DNA of 64,000 nt. Source: Granulosicoccus sp045110515 (lineage in GTDB: Bacteria; Pseudomonadota; Gammaproteobacteria; Granulosicoccales; Granulosicoccaceae). Shown here piece by piece: positions 1 through 7,905 of this stretch. The stretch spans positions 1 to 64,000 of the forward strand of contig JBGCGD010000017.1 of the NCBI GenBank assembly GCA_045110515.1. The letters run 5' to 3'. The translations under genes were made by a program, and so were the position numbers. Each line of letters starts with the position of its first letter. Positions within the stretch are counted from its first letter, which is position 1. The notes beneath the pieces are model-generated. The model saw only the letters and a program-made list of their open reading frames with translations. It searched no databases and had not been told where the DNA came from.

Positions 1-578
1 TACTTCTGAAACAGCGGCGTTTGCAGCATGAAGAAAGCAAACAGCGCGACCGGGAAGCCGAAGGTTTCAATTTTCACCCAAGCATCTGTAGACATGGTGC
101 GCCATACGATCTCGTTAGCGATGGCCAAGGAGGCAAACATAGCCGCCAGGCGCTTGGTCAAAATTAACCAACCTTCGTCGGTCAGGGGAAGGAACTCATC
201 CATCACGTATCCCAACCAGCTTTTGCCCAATAGCAATCCGAGGCCAAGCGTCCCGGCAAAAAAGCCGTAAACGATGGTCGTCTTTATTTTGAAGAACTGC
301 TCGTCATTGAAATAGACAGTCAAGCCACCGAAAAAGATCACCATGAACGCCGTCAGAACCTGCATCCGGCTCAGTTTTCCAGTCAGCTTCCATAAAATGC
401 CTGTGGACAGCAGCAAGATCGGGATGAAGACAACGGTGGCGACAATGAAACCGGAGTACTCGACCCCGCCAATCGTGTACGTTGCATCACGCATTTTTAG
501 GTATGCAGCGAAGAACAACAGGACAGGACCCAGTTCTAAAGCCGATTTCAACCCTTGCGATATCTTGCGTTCCGCCAT
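1..578 (-). CDS. ispZ: Septation protein IspZ/YciB (3' end outside window)
   Basis: Inner-membrane protein of the YciB/IspZ family, linked in other bacteria to cell division and envelope integrity. The minus frame opens at an ATG at 578 with MAERKISQGLKSALELGP and stays open to base 1, giving about 192 codons of a family usually near 180-210 residues, so only the extreme C-terminus is missing. Several hydrophobic helices are visible, and the family-typical NDEQFFKIKTT and GKSWLG stretches are present. It starts 3 bp after the stop of the DMT transporter gene, with ftsY upstream. The ftsY, EamA, ispZ order is familiar from Rhodobacterales, unlike the gammaproteobacterial genes that follow in the window. 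Confidence 0.85.
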   Translation of the reverse strand, partial: MAERKISQGLKSALELGPVLLFFAAYLKMRDATYTIGGVEYSGFIVATVVFIPILLLSTGILWKLTGKLSRMQVLTAFMVIFFGGLTVYFNDEQFFKIKTTIVYGFFAGTLGLGLLLGKSWLGYVMDEFLPLTDEGWLILTKRLAAMFASLAIANEIVWRTMSTDAWVKIETFGFPVALFAFFMLQTPLFQK

Positions 579-581
579 GCG

Positions 582-1487
582 TCAGCCTCCAAATTCTACG
601 ATTATGGCACCAAGTGCGATCAGCGCCATCAGGGCCAATCTGCGAGGCCCCACTTTTTCATTCAAGACCAGCCATCCAATCGCGGCGGCAAAGACGGTCG
701 AGGTCTCGCGCAATACCGCAGCCTCCCCCACCTTGTCGAGCCGTGTTGCCATCATGATCGACCCGAAAGACGCGAACGCAATGAAAGCTCCTAACACGCC
801 TCGTTGCATCAAAGGGCCAAGAGGCGGACGTTCCATCATATGAGCCCACCGCCAACACGCGATCGCAGGCATCACAAGGATGCCGTCGATAAAGAAGAAC
901 CACGCAAGAAAAGTGAACGGATCAGAGGTCGCCCTGATTCCATAAGCATCAAAGGTCGTGTAAAGCGCCACGAACATCCCAGTCGCCACCGCCAGCCAAA
1001 GCGCAGGAACCAATGTCTCGCGCTGAACGACGATAGTGCGCAGATTATAGACGGCTAACCCGTAGATTCCCGCCAGAAGGGTCGCAACTCCAAACCATTG
1101 TGTCACGGTGAAAGTCTCGCCAAACAGGAAATACGCCCCGATCACGGCAAACAGCGGCCCCGTACCGCGTACCACGGGGTAGACGACCGTGTAAGCCCCG
1201 CGCGTGTAGGCCAATGCCTGTAGAACTTTGTACACGACATGAATCAAAAACGCGCCGAAGAAAATAATCCACATATGGGGTTCCGGCCATGGCACGACAA
1301 AAAAAGCAAAAGGTGCGGCAATCAGCGCATAACACATATCAATGGCGCCGCGTGTCAGCCAAGGGTCATGACGCCCTTTCTGCAATGCACCGAACAGTGC
1401 ATGTAGAATCGCTGCCAACAGCGCCAAGACCATCGCAAGCTGTTTGCCCGCCTCGGTGCCTTCCAGCGAAACGAGCCAGTCACTCAA
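582..1487 (-). CDS. EamA/DMT-family transporter
   Basis: Predicted drug/metabolite-transporter superfamily permease of 301 residues with about ten hydrophobic helices arranged as two EamA repeats. The second repeat is recognisable near the C-terminus (AAVLRETSTVFAAAIGWL, then LNEKVGPRRLALM). Substrate unknown; the superfamily includes amino-acid, nucleotide-sugar and metabolite exporters. The start overlaps the 3' end of ftsY by 8 bp and the stop is 3 bp before ispZ, so the three genes form one unit. Residue use and base composition match ftsY and ispZ and differ from the rest of the window. Confidence 0.8.
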   Translation of the reverse strand: MSDWLVSLEGTEAGKQLAMVLALLAAILHALFGALQKGRHDPWLTRGAIDMCYALIAAPFAFFVVPWPEPHMWIIFFGAFLIHVVYKVLQALAYTRGAYTVVYPVVRGTGPLFAVIGAYFLFGETFTVTQWFGVATLLAGIYGLAVYNLRTIVVQRETLVPALWLAVATGMFVALYTTFDAYGIRATSDPFTFLAWFFFIDGILVMPAIACWRWAHMMERPPLGPLMQRGVLGAFIAFASFGSIMMATRLDKVGEAAVLRETSTVFAAAIGWLVLNEKVGPRRLALMALIALGAIIVEFGG

Positions 1488-2688
1488 CCGCGATACCCGT
1501 CAACGCCTGCGCGAATTCTTCCGGATCGAACGCGTCCAGATCATCGATTTGTTCACCCACACCAATGGCATGGATCGGCAACCCGAACTTGTCAGCCAAT
1601 GCCACCAGAACACCGCCTTTCGCCGTGCCGTCGAGTTTGGTCATTACCAAACCGGACACATCGGCAATCTGGCGAAAAATTTCGACCTGGTTCAAGGCGT
1701 TCTGTCCAGTGGTCGCGTCCAGAACAAGTAGTGTATTATGCGGTGCAGAGGGATCCTTCTTGCGAATGACCCGTACGATCTTAGCCAGTTCTTCCATCAG
1801 ATCCGCGCGGTTTTGCAACCGCCCCGCCGTATCAATCATCAACAAATCGGCACCGTCGGCTTCGGCCTTGGTCATCGCCTCAAAGGCCAGAGAGGCAGGG
1901 TCCGACCCTTCGGGTGCCGTCATTACTGGTACGCCGGCGCGATCCCCCCATACCTGCAACTGCTCGACCGCTGCCGCGCGAAACGTATCGCCCGCTGCGA
2001 TTACGACCTTCTTGCCAGCGCTTTGGAACTGCAGTGCCAGTTTGCCAATGGTTGTTGTTTTGCCAGAGCCATTCACGCCCACCACCAGCACCACTTGCGG
2101 GCGGTTGGGATAAAGCGGCATAGGCTTGGCGATAGGTTCCATGATTGCGGCAATCTCATCTGCCAGAAGTTGCTTGATCTCGGCTGTGGACAGCTTTTTG
2201 CCCATCCGCCCTTCCGCCATATTCGCTGTCACGCGCAAGGCCGTATCCACGCCCATGTCAGAAGAAATCAGCAGTTCTTCCAACGCCTCAAGCATATCGT
2301 CATCAAGGGCACGGCGCACCACAGTGACTGGTTCAGTCCGCCCCAAAAGGCGCCCAAACAGCCCCGGTTTCTTCGCTTGAGGCGCTGGCGGCGTGCTCAA
2401 TGCGACTGGCGCAATTGCGGGGGTCGACCCTGGCTCACGTTGCGGTTCAGGGTCTGGCTTCGGGACCGGCGCGGCTTCTCGAACTGGCTCCGGTAGGGCG
2501 GCAGGTTCGGGTTCGGGTTCGGGTTCGGGTTTTCGCGCCCCCCCCGATGAGAGTGCTATGGCGATTTGAGTATCGGCAGACGGTGCACCTGAATGTTGAG
2601 ACAACCCCAACGCCAGCCATCCCCACAACGCCGCCACATAAATGGCAACTGCAACCAACACTGCCAGCATCCAATCTGAACGCCTCAT
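1480..2688 (-). CDS. ftsY: FtsY (SRP receptor GTPase) with a foreign TonB-like N-terminus (chimeric ORF)
   Basis: Residues from about 105 to 402 are a clear SRP receptor: helical N domain (DDDMLEALEELLISSDMG), P-loop GVNGSGKTTTIGKLA, DTFRAAAVEQL, DTAGRLQN and TKLDGTAKGG. FtsY docks ribosome-SRP complexes at the membrane for co-translational insertion. The sequence is of Rhodobacterales type. The first 50 or so residues are not FtsY: a single transmembrane helix (MLAVLVAVAIYVAALWGWLA) and an extended segment (TQIAIALSS) lead into a Pro-Glu repeat, which is how TonB begins. An exbB-exbD-exbD cassette lies directly upstream. The usual FtsY N-terminus (short amphipathic start, acidic A region) is absent. 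The frame is continuous because both proteins contain Pro-Glu repeats. Most likely an assembly chimera; a real fusion cannot be excluded. Confidence 0.85.
   Translation of the reverse strand: MRRSDWMLAVLVAVAIYVAALWGWLALGLSQHSGAPSADTQIAIALSSGGARKPEPEPEPEPAALPEPVREAAPVPKPDPEPQREPGSTPAIAPVALSTPPAPQAKKPGLFGRLLGRTEPVTVVRRALDDDMLEALEELLISSDMGVDTALRVTANMAEGRMGKKLSTAEIKQLLADEIAAIMEPIAKPMPLYPNRPQVVLVVGVNGSGKTTTIGKLALQFQSAGKKVVIAAGDTFRAAAVEQLQVWGDRAGVPVMTAPEGSDPASLAFEAMTKAEADGADLLMIDTAGRLQNRADLMEELAKIVRVIRKKDPSAPHNTLLVLDATTGQNALNQVEIFRQIADVSGLVMTKLDGTAKGGVLVALADKFGLPIHAIGVGEQIDDLDAFDPEEFAQALTGIAVE
2504..2533. repeat. GGTTCG tandem repeat at the alpha/gamma junction
   Basis: Four perfect GGTTCG units (2504-2527) followed by a degenerate unit. 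On the minus strand they encode Pro-Glu dipeptides. The TonB-like part of the ORF enters this repeat and the FtsY part leaves it. An 8-base C run follows at 2538-2545. Low-complexity sequence shared by two unrelated genes is a typical place for a false assembly join. Confidence 0.85.
2528..2688 (-). pseudogene. tonB: TonB N-terminal fragment (remnant)
   Basis: About 50 codons with an N-terminal transmembrane anchor and a beta-like TQIAIALSS segment before the Pro-Glu repeat, as in TonB proteins, which span from the ExbB-ExbD motor in the inner membrane to outer-membrane receptors. It begins 28 bp after exbD, the expected place for tonB in an exbB-exbD-exbD-tonB cassette. The rest of the periplasmic linker and the C-terminal receptor-contacting domain are absent; the frame continues into FtsY. 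In the true genome the full tonB probably continues here. Confidence 0.65.
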
Positions 2689-2716
2689 CGCTGAGTCTCA
2701 ATCGGGCAAGCCATCA

Positions 2717-3106
2717 TCACTGAGAATCAACGATCAGTATCATCTGTGTAAAACCCGCTTCACGAAGAAGTTGCGACAATGAAAGTAGCTGCGCAGCAGC
2801 AAGTCGAGCATCCGGCTTTATGGCAACTTTTCCATTAGCTCGCTTTTGCCTTTTCAACAGCCCGGTTAAATTTTCAGGCGCTATCACTTCGCCTTCTATC
2901 GACAAGGTTCCGTCCAGAGCCAAGCCAATGATTAATGACTCTTCATCAACCGGTGAAGAACTTTGCATCTCCGCCGTCTCGATGTTGTCGGAGGTCTTTA
3001 AAGTACCGGCCAACATAAAAAATATTAGCATCAAAAATACAATATTGATCAGTGGTGTCAGATCAATCTCAAGCCCACTGTATTTTTTAGGTGTACTGAA
3101 ATTCAA
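2717..3106 (-). CDS. exbD: ExbD/TolR-family protein lacking the transmembrane Asp
   Basis: ExbD-type subunit of a proton-driven TonB energiser, 129 residues: short cytosolic N-terminus, one transmembrane helix (about 18-36), periplasmic domain. In this family the helix carries one proton-conducting aspartate in a PLIDVVF-like motif. Here the motif reads PLINIVFLMLIFFML, with asparagine (AAT on the minus strand) in that position. The neighbouring ExbD at 3103-3510 keeps the Asp. The ATG overlaps the TGA of that gene by 4 bp. The protein may be a structural partner in a mixed ExbD dimer or a diverged copy. Confidence 0.85.
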   Translation of the reverse strand: MNFSTPKKYSGLEIDLTPLINIVFLMLIFFMLAGTLKTSDNIETAEMQSSSPVDEESLIIGLALDGTLSIEGEVIAPENLTGLLKRQKRANGKVAIKPDARLAAAQLLSLSQLLREAGFTQMILIVDSQ

Positions 3107-3510
3107 GGTGCACTACCATCCATCGATATTTTCATCACACCGATAGACTTCATCGTTGAGATGAGATCAAGCAAGCTTTGGACATCAACGGTATCGCTAA
3201 CACTTATAGATACCAGTAGTCCCGTATTGTCTTTTAAACGCACGCTTAGGGAGTCCAGAAAACCTTCTTGGTCATAGCGGATACCATCGAGCAGAATATC
3301 GTTAACCTGTTCGAATCGAACACTTGCCCTGACGATCTCTGTATCTACAACGGCCGAGCTGGAATGTGACTGAGAGATTAATGACAGGCTGCGCTCTTGC
3401 GAGAAATTGCTCGCCAGCATAAAAAACAGCAGCAGGATGAAAACGACGTCTATCAGCGGCGTTAAGCTAATGACAGATCGGCGACGCTTTGTTGCAAGGT
3501 TAAGATTCAC
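3103..3510 (-). CDS. exbD: ExbD/TolR-family biopolymer transport protein
   Basis: Second ExbD, 135 residues from the GTG at 3510, with basic N-terminus (TKRRRS), transmembrane helix containing the canonical proton-carrying Asp (PLIDVVFILLLFFML) and a periplasmic domain. It should pair with ExbB to couple proton flow to TonB. I chose GTG at 3510 because it overlaps the exbB TGA as GTGA and places MNLNLATKRRRS before the helix. The frame stays open upstream to 3588, but that extension lies inside exbB and encodes a cysteine-rich, unlikely sequence. Confidence 0.85.
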   Translation of the reverse strand: MNLNLATKRRRSVISLTPLIDVVFILLLFFMLASNFSQERSLSLISQSHSSSAVVDTEIVRASVRFEQVNDILLDGIRYDQEGFLDSLSVRLKDNTGLLVSISVSDTVDVQSLLDLISTMKSIGVMKISMDGSAP

Positions 3511-4175
3511 AAATGAGATTTTGCATGGCTTCGCGCAGCAAAAGAGGTAAAAACACGCGTCGTGTAATCCTCCATGGAATGCGCACACCGGTCCACACGC
3601 CGATCAAGCCATTGATGCGCAACCAGCGCCGGTATTGCAACAATAAGCCCAACCGCTGTAGTTAACAGCGCTTGCCAGATTCCTCCAGATAACAGTGCCG
3701 GATCGACCTGATTTCCGGCATTTTCCAATCGCTGGAAAGCCTCGATCATACCCAGCACAGTTCCCAGCAAACCCAGCAACGGACTCAAACTCGCAACTAG
3801 CTCTAAAGCTCTCAACCAACTGCGCAAACGTTCGATATGGTTTTTGGCTATCCGCGTTACCTCTTCTCTGACCCGAGGTTCTGCATGCTCGGCAAGTAGG
3901 CCTTGCATCGCAGCATCCATAACCCGTGCAACCGGTTGTCGTGGCAGCTCTTCGAGTAAATTGGTAGCTTCGCGCCAGTGGCCTTTTCGCCATTCACGAA
4001 GACTATCGCCCAATAGATCACGGTGCCCAATGCCAAGACGCCAGAATTGGAACAGTTTGGCCAAGATTAGAGTCACAGCAAAAAATGACATGGCCAACAA
4101 AATCCACACCACGGGGCCACCCGTTTGCAGACGCTGCAACAGTGGCTCCATGCGTTCCAAGTGCTCAATCATCAT
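3507..4175 (-). CDS. exbB: ExbB/TolQ/MotA-family proton channel protein
   Basis: Inner-membrane ExbB-like protein of 222 residues with a first helix at about 20-42 (TGGPVVWILLAMSFFAVTLI) and two later helices around SLSPLLGLLGTVLGMIEAF and ALLTTAVGLIVAIPALVAHQ, both family hallmarks. ExbB pentamers house the ExbD dimer and drive TonB. The gene follows ilvE by 22 bp and is translationally coupled to exbD. There are two adjacent ATG codons at the start. The pair of exbD genes and the tonB start downstream make a TonB-motor role more likely than TolQ. Confidence 0.88.
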   Translation of the reverse strand: MMIEHLERMEPLLQRLQTGGPVVWILLAMSFFAVTLILAKLFQFWRLGIGHRDLLGDSLREWRKGHWREATNLLEELPRQPVARVMDAAMQGLLAEHAEPRVREEVTRIAKNHIERLRSWLRALELVASLSPLLGLLGTVLGMIEAFQRLENAGNQVDPALLSGGIWQALLTTAVGLIVAIPALVAHQWLDRRVDRCAHSMEDYTTRVFTSFAARSHAKSHL

Positions 4176-4197
4176 GACGATGTTTACCGGTTAAGCG

Positions 4198-5196
4198 CTA
4201 GTCAATTCGTGTCAGCCACTGACGCGTATCAGGAACATTGCCCCATTGAATCGCGTTGAGTTCATCACGCATGCTACGAATGACAGGACCGGGTTTGCCA
4301 TCGCCCACGTTATACTCCCGCCCATCATGTATTAGTGTTCCCACAGCAGCCACGACAGCTGCCGTACCGGTCAGCCCTGCTTCGCAATTGGGTTTCGCGG
4401 CACGCTCTAGAAGCTCTTCGATACTCAACTCCCGTTCAGAGACTGTCATGCCTGTATCACGAGCAAGCTCAAGCAAGGACTCACGGGTCACTCCGTGAAG
4501 AAACGATTCATCGAGCGACTTAGTGATGACTTCATTACCGTCAATCAAAATAAAGTTTGCAGCTCCTGTCTCCTGCACATTTCCACCGGGGCAAAACAAC
4601 ACCTGATCAGCATTAGCTGATGCTCTTGCCCGTTCGATGTGCTTTAAGGCGCTCGCGTAATTTCCACCGCCTTTAACCATGCCGTGATCGGGCCCGCAAC
4701 GAACACCTTGATCGTCCAACAATAGTCTGAGGCTAGCCTCGCCACCGGAGAAGTAATCGCCTACTGGCGAGAGCAAAATGTATTGAATCGCGCTATCAGA
4801 GCGCGCCGCTGCCTTACCAATCGCAGGTTCGGTCCCTATGTGAGTCGGTCTTATGTACAACGATGCTGGAGCATCGGGTACGGAGTCTTTGTAGTACGCC
4901 ACGCTATCAACAATCATTCGCTCAGTTTGAGCAATATCCAGTTCCGGCAAGCACATCAGCCTGGTGCTTTGTGCAAAGCGCGCGATGTTTTTATCCATAC
5001 GAAAGATAGCAACGCCACCATCTGCTTGGCGAAACGCTTTCAGCCCTTCAAAGCAGGTACTGGCATAGTGCAGTACATGAGCGCCGGGGTGCAGCGTCAA
5101 GCTGTCGCTGGGCACCATTTTTTCTTGGCTCCATCCGCCCTCGTAATAGCTGATCGCCATTTGGGGCAAGAACTGAGTGCCAAATTCACCTGCCAT
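4198..5196 (-). CDS. ilvE: Branched-chain-amino-acid aminotransferase
   Basis: PLP-dependent fold-type IV transaminase, 332 residues, predicted to interconvert leucine, isoleucine and valine with their 2-oxo acids using glutamate/2-oxoglutarate. Family signatures are HYASTCFEGLKAFR near residue 43, the PLP lysine K175 in HGMVKGGGNY, and the QETGAANFI and GLTGTAA loops. The length and the first motif point to the BCAT group with a longer N-terminus. It begins 13 bp after the ATPase gene stop and precedes exbB by 22 bp, so it sits inside a mixed-function operon with no obvious pathway link. Confidence 0.92.
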   Translation of the reverse strand: MAGEFGTQFLPQMAISYYEGGWSQEKMVPSDSLTLHPGAHVLHYASTCFEGLKAFRQADGGVAIFRMDKNIARFAQSTRLMCLPELDIAQTERMIVDSVAYYKDSVPDAPASLYIRPTHIGTEPAIGKAAARSDSAIQYILLSPVGDYFSGGEASLRLLLDDQGVRCGPDHGMVKGGGNYASALKHIERARASANADQVLFCPGGNVQETGAANFILIDGNEVITKSLDESFLHGVTRESLLELARDTGMTVSERELSIEELLERAAKPNCEAGLTGTAAVVAAVGTLIHDGREYNVGDGKPGPVIRSMRDELNAIQWGNVPDTRQWLTRID

Positions 5197-5209
5197 ACCT
5201 ACATCCTCT

Positions 5210-5929
5210 TCATAACAATATCTCGCCAGCCAGCCAGGCGCGAGTTATTGGGTTAACTGTGTGTTTAAAAAAATCAACGCTCGGGCTTTGCTCGACGATC
5301 TGTCCCTTGTGCATGAGAATCACTTCATCGGCCATGCGCTTAACCTGGCCCATATCATGACTAACAAACACAATGGTAAGCCCTTCGTTGACCGCGCGTT
5401 TGAGCTGTTCTTCAATTGCCTGAGTTGATGCTGGATCAACGTTGGCTGTTGCTTCGTCCAGAAATAGCATATCAGGCTTCAAGGCCAAGGCACGAGCCAA
5501 TGCCAGCCTTTGTTGCTCTCCACCAGAGAGGCGCGGTGCCAAGACCTCGACCACAGCCCCCAAACCCGCAGATTCTAGCGCGGCTCGTGCCTGTACCACT
5601 GCCTCTTGACGACCCACTCCTGCAGCTCGTAAAGCATAAGTCAGATTTTTTAAGGCCGTCCTATTAAGCAGTACGGGACGCTGCAACAACAAGCCCACAC
5701 GATTTCTACGGTTGTTGTCCGCTGGCGTGGAATTCCACTTGATGTCTCCAGAATCCGGCATCATCAAAGCCGCTAGCGACTTTACCAACAAAGATTTTCC
5801 CGCACCGTTAGGGCCGACAATAGCCGTGCTTTTAAATCGGCCCAATTGAACTTGCGGGATGTCCAGAACCAGCCTACCCGAACGCTCGATCTTTAATCGC
5901 TCTCCGGTAATGGTGCTGACAATGTTCAT
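5210..5929 (-). CDS. tupC: Tungstate-type ABC transporter ATP-binding protein (TupC-like)
   Basis: ABC ATPase of 239 residues with Walker A GPNGAGKSLL, signature LSGGEQQRLALARAL, Walker B MLFLDEAT and H-loop VSHD. Together with the permease upstream it resembles the ATPase of TupABC/WtpABC tungstate importers. The start is the ATG at 5929, which forms a TGATG overlap with the permease stop; a TTG one codon earlier is less likely. No tungstate-binding protein gene adjoins it. The substrate is inferred from permease family resemblance, and the related molybdate system lies immediately beyond dgkA. Confidence 0.75.
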   Translation of the reverse strand: MNIVSTITGERLKIERSGRLVLDIPQVQLGRFKSTAIVGPNGAGKSLLVKSLAALMMPDSGDIKWNSTPADNNRRNRVGLLLQRPVLLNRTALKNLTYALRAAGVGRQEAVVQARAALESAGLGAVVEVLAPRLSGGEQQRLALARALALKPDMLFLDEATANVDPASTQAIEEQLKRAVNEGLTIVFVSHDMGQVKRMADEVILMHKGQIVEQSPSVDFFKHTVNPITRAWLAGEILL

Positions 5930-6639
5930 CAAGAACGCTTCCCTGAAGGCCGTCCGTATGAGCCCAGCATGAGCACGGCGGTATTGACAAGGAGCGCAAT
6001 AAGCACAAGAACAATGCCGAGTCCTAAAGCGAGGCTTAGATTACCCTTTGAGGTTTCCAGCGCTATGGCTGTTGTCATTACGCGTGTGACGTGGTTGATA
6101 TTTCCTCCGACGATGATAACCGCACCCACCTCCGCTATGGCACGTCCGAAGCCGGCAAGTAAAGCCGTCATCAAACCGTGCCGCCCCTCCCACAACAGCG
6201 TTTTAATAAGCGCTGTTGAACGAACCCCCAAGAGAGAAAGTTGCTCGTGATATTGGATAAATAAATCTGCCAGCGTTTCACGTGTCAACGCAATAATGAT
6301 GGGTGTAATGAGTATTGACTGAGCAATAATCATCGCAGTCGGTGTGTACAAAAGCTGAAGCGGTCCCAATGCGCCAGCATTGGATAACAACAAATAAACC
6401 ACGAGACCGACGACTACTGGTGGCAAGCCCATCAAGGCCGAAACTACCGTGAGAATAACCGAACGCATTTTTGACTGAGTTGTCGCTAGCCAAGCACCTG
6501 CTGGCAAACCGATTAGAGAGGCAACCAGCACGGCGGAGAGGCTCACTTGTAGAGACAGCAGTATGATTTCGCGCAACTCACCATCAAAAGCCGCGATCAG
6601 CCGTATGGCTTCGAAAAACGCCTCGGAAAAACCCTGCAT
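5929..6639 (-). CDS. tupB: Tungstate-type ABC transporter permease (TupB-like)
   Basis: Inner-membrane permease of about 236 residues. The EAA-type coupling loop is seen as GFGRAIAEVGAVIIVGGNI near residue 175, and MGLPPVVVGLVVYLLLS resembles the TupB/WtpB/ModB family. The frame extends upstream to 6696, but the ATG at 6639 forms a TGATG overlap with the dgkA stop and starts the protein at MQGFSEAFFEAIRLI, so I use it. The matching substrate-binding protein is not encoded nearby. Confidence 0.75.
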   Translation of the reverse strand: MQGFSEAFFEAIRLIAAFDGELREIILLSLQVSLSAVLVASLIGLPAGAWLATTQSKMRSVILTVVSALMGLPPVVVGLVVYLLLSNAGALGPLQLLYTPTAMIIAQSILITPIIIALTRETLADLFIQYHEQLSLLGVRSTALIKTLLWEGRHGLMTALLAGFGRAIAEVGAVIIVGGNINHVTRVMTTAIALETSKGNLSLALGLGIVLVLIALLVNTAVLMLGSYGRPSGKRS

Positions 6640-7016
6640 CAGCTCGCAATAAACCCAGAACCCAGAAGGGCCAGCTCGATCCAAACATACGCCCACAACA
6701 ACAACGTTATGAGCACCGCAGCAGAGCCAAGATCTTTTGCTCGCCCGGCTAACTCATGATATTCGCTGCCGATACGATCAACGACAGCCTCTACAGCGCT
6801 ATTAAGCAATTCAACGATAAGCACCAGCACAGTGACTGCTATAAGAACCACACGCTCCAATGTGGAAACATCCAAAAAAATCGCCAGCGGGATAAAAATG
6901 ACTGCCAGCAGGAGCTCCTGCCTGAAGGCGGCCTCATTTTTGACGGCGGCTTTGAGTCCATTAAACGAGTAAACTGACGCTTTTACGACCCGTTTAAACC
7001 CTGTGTTTTTTTCCAT
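6639..7016 (-). CDS. dgkA: Diacylglycerol kinase
   Basis: Small integral-membrane diacylglycerol kinase, 125 residues, which phosphorylates diacylglycerol to phosphatidic acid and recycles DAG released during envelope-glycan synthesis. It contains the diagnostic block IVELLNSAVEAVVDRIGSEY followed by HELAGRAKDLGSAAVLI. The ATG at 7016 gives MEKNTGFKRVVKA, matching the usual family N-terminus; a longer frame to 7043 would run into the divergent modA. The modA start at 7020 is only 3 bp away on the other strand, so the dgkA promoter must lie within modA coding sequence. Confidence 0.93.
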   Translation of the reverse strand: MEKNTGFKRVVKASVYSFNGLKAAVKNEAAFRQELLLAVIFIPLAIFLDVSTLERVVLIAVTVLVLIVELLNSAVEAVVDRIGSEYHELAGRAKDLGSAAVLITLLLWAYVWIELALLGSGFIAS

Positions 7017-7019
7017 ACG

Positions 7020-7889
7020 ATGAACATGCCCCATAAGGCACACAGAAAGTTGAGCGCTGAGGATACCGCGCCAAGAACGTCTCCGGTGCGCTTCTGCGCA
7101 GCAATTAGCTGTTTTCTGAGATATCTACTCGTTGTTTTTCCACTGTTTGCCGTACCGACTCATTCACATGCGGATGACAAGCACCGGGATGACGCTGGTA
7201 AGACTCCCGCGGTCGTCGCGCTAGCGTCAAGTTTCCGAACACTCTGGCCAACCCTTGTAGACGCATACGTTGCAGAAACTGGCAACCCAAATCCGTTAGT
7301 GAGCTTCGCATCATCCGGACTGCTAACGACACAAATTCTGCACGGGGCTCCCTTTGAGCTTTACCTATCCGCGGACGAAGCAACTGTTGACAGACTCGCA
7401 TCTGCTGGAAAAACAAAACAGAAGAAATACGCTTTGGCTAAGGGCACGTTGTCGCTGGTTTGGCGTGGCGCTGGTACCCCATCATTGAGCGAGCTTGGCC
7501 CGTTAATGGAGGAGAATAAGCAGCTAAAAATTGCCATTGCAAACCCCAGGCATGCGCCTTACGGCATTGCGGCTAAGCAAGCGCTCGACAACGCAGGCTT
7601 GCAGCCTCTACCCCATGGCAAACTGCTGACGGCTGAGAATGCGTCACAGGCTCTTCAGTATGCGCTTAACGGCGCGGCTGATGCAGCTCTGGTGCCCACA
7701 ATACTGGCACAACAAGTCGGCGATGAGAATATTAAGATATTGCCAATAGATCAAACCAGCTACCAAAGTGTCGTGCACCATTTGATACTACTTCAACCCG
7801 CCGACAACCCAGCGGAGGCGCTCAGTAATTGGTTAAAAACTCCACAAGCCCTGACAATCATGCAAGGATTCGGGTTAACCACACTTTAA
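7020..7889 (+). CDS. modA: Molybdate ABC transporter substrate-binding protein
   Basis: Periplasmic ModA-type binding protein, up to 289 residues. A hydrophobic signal segment lies at about 27-45 (AAISCFLRYLLVVFPLFAVP), and the mature domain has family features ALASSFRTLW, SFASSGLLTTQI, GAPFELYLSADEATV and ANPRHAPYGIAA. It captures molybdate (possibly tungstate) for ModBC. The ATG at 7020 gives a long pre-signal region. An in-frame GTG at 7086, directly before the hydrophobic segment, is a reasonable alternative and would free DNA for the divergent dgkA promoter. First gene of a modA-modB-modC-mbfA run. Confidence 0.88.
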   Translation: MNMPHKAHRKLSAEDTAPRTSPVRFCAAISCFLRYLLVVFPLFAVPTHSHADDKHRDDAGKTPAVVALASSFRTLWPTLVDAYVAETGNPNPLVSFASSGLLTTQILHGAPFELYLSADEATVDRLASAGKTKQKKYALAKGTLSLVWRGAGTPSLSELGPLMEENKQLKIAIANPRHAPYGIAAKQALDNAGLQPLPHGKLLTAENASQALQYALNGAADAALVPTILAQQVGDENIKILPIDQTSYQSVVHHLILLQPADNPAEALSNWLKTPQALTIMQGFGLTTL

Positions 7890-7905
7890 ATTTTGCTCGT
7901 ACTCA

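Noticed and set aside
1289..2496. Long plus-strand frames (1289-2113, 1738-2496) opposite the DMT and ftsY genes
   Set aside because: They are antisense to well-recognised proteins, have low-complexity Arg/His-rich translations and no family features.
3507..4175. TolQ of a tol-pal system
   Set aside because: No tolA, tolB or pal follows; two exbD genes and a TonB-like start do.
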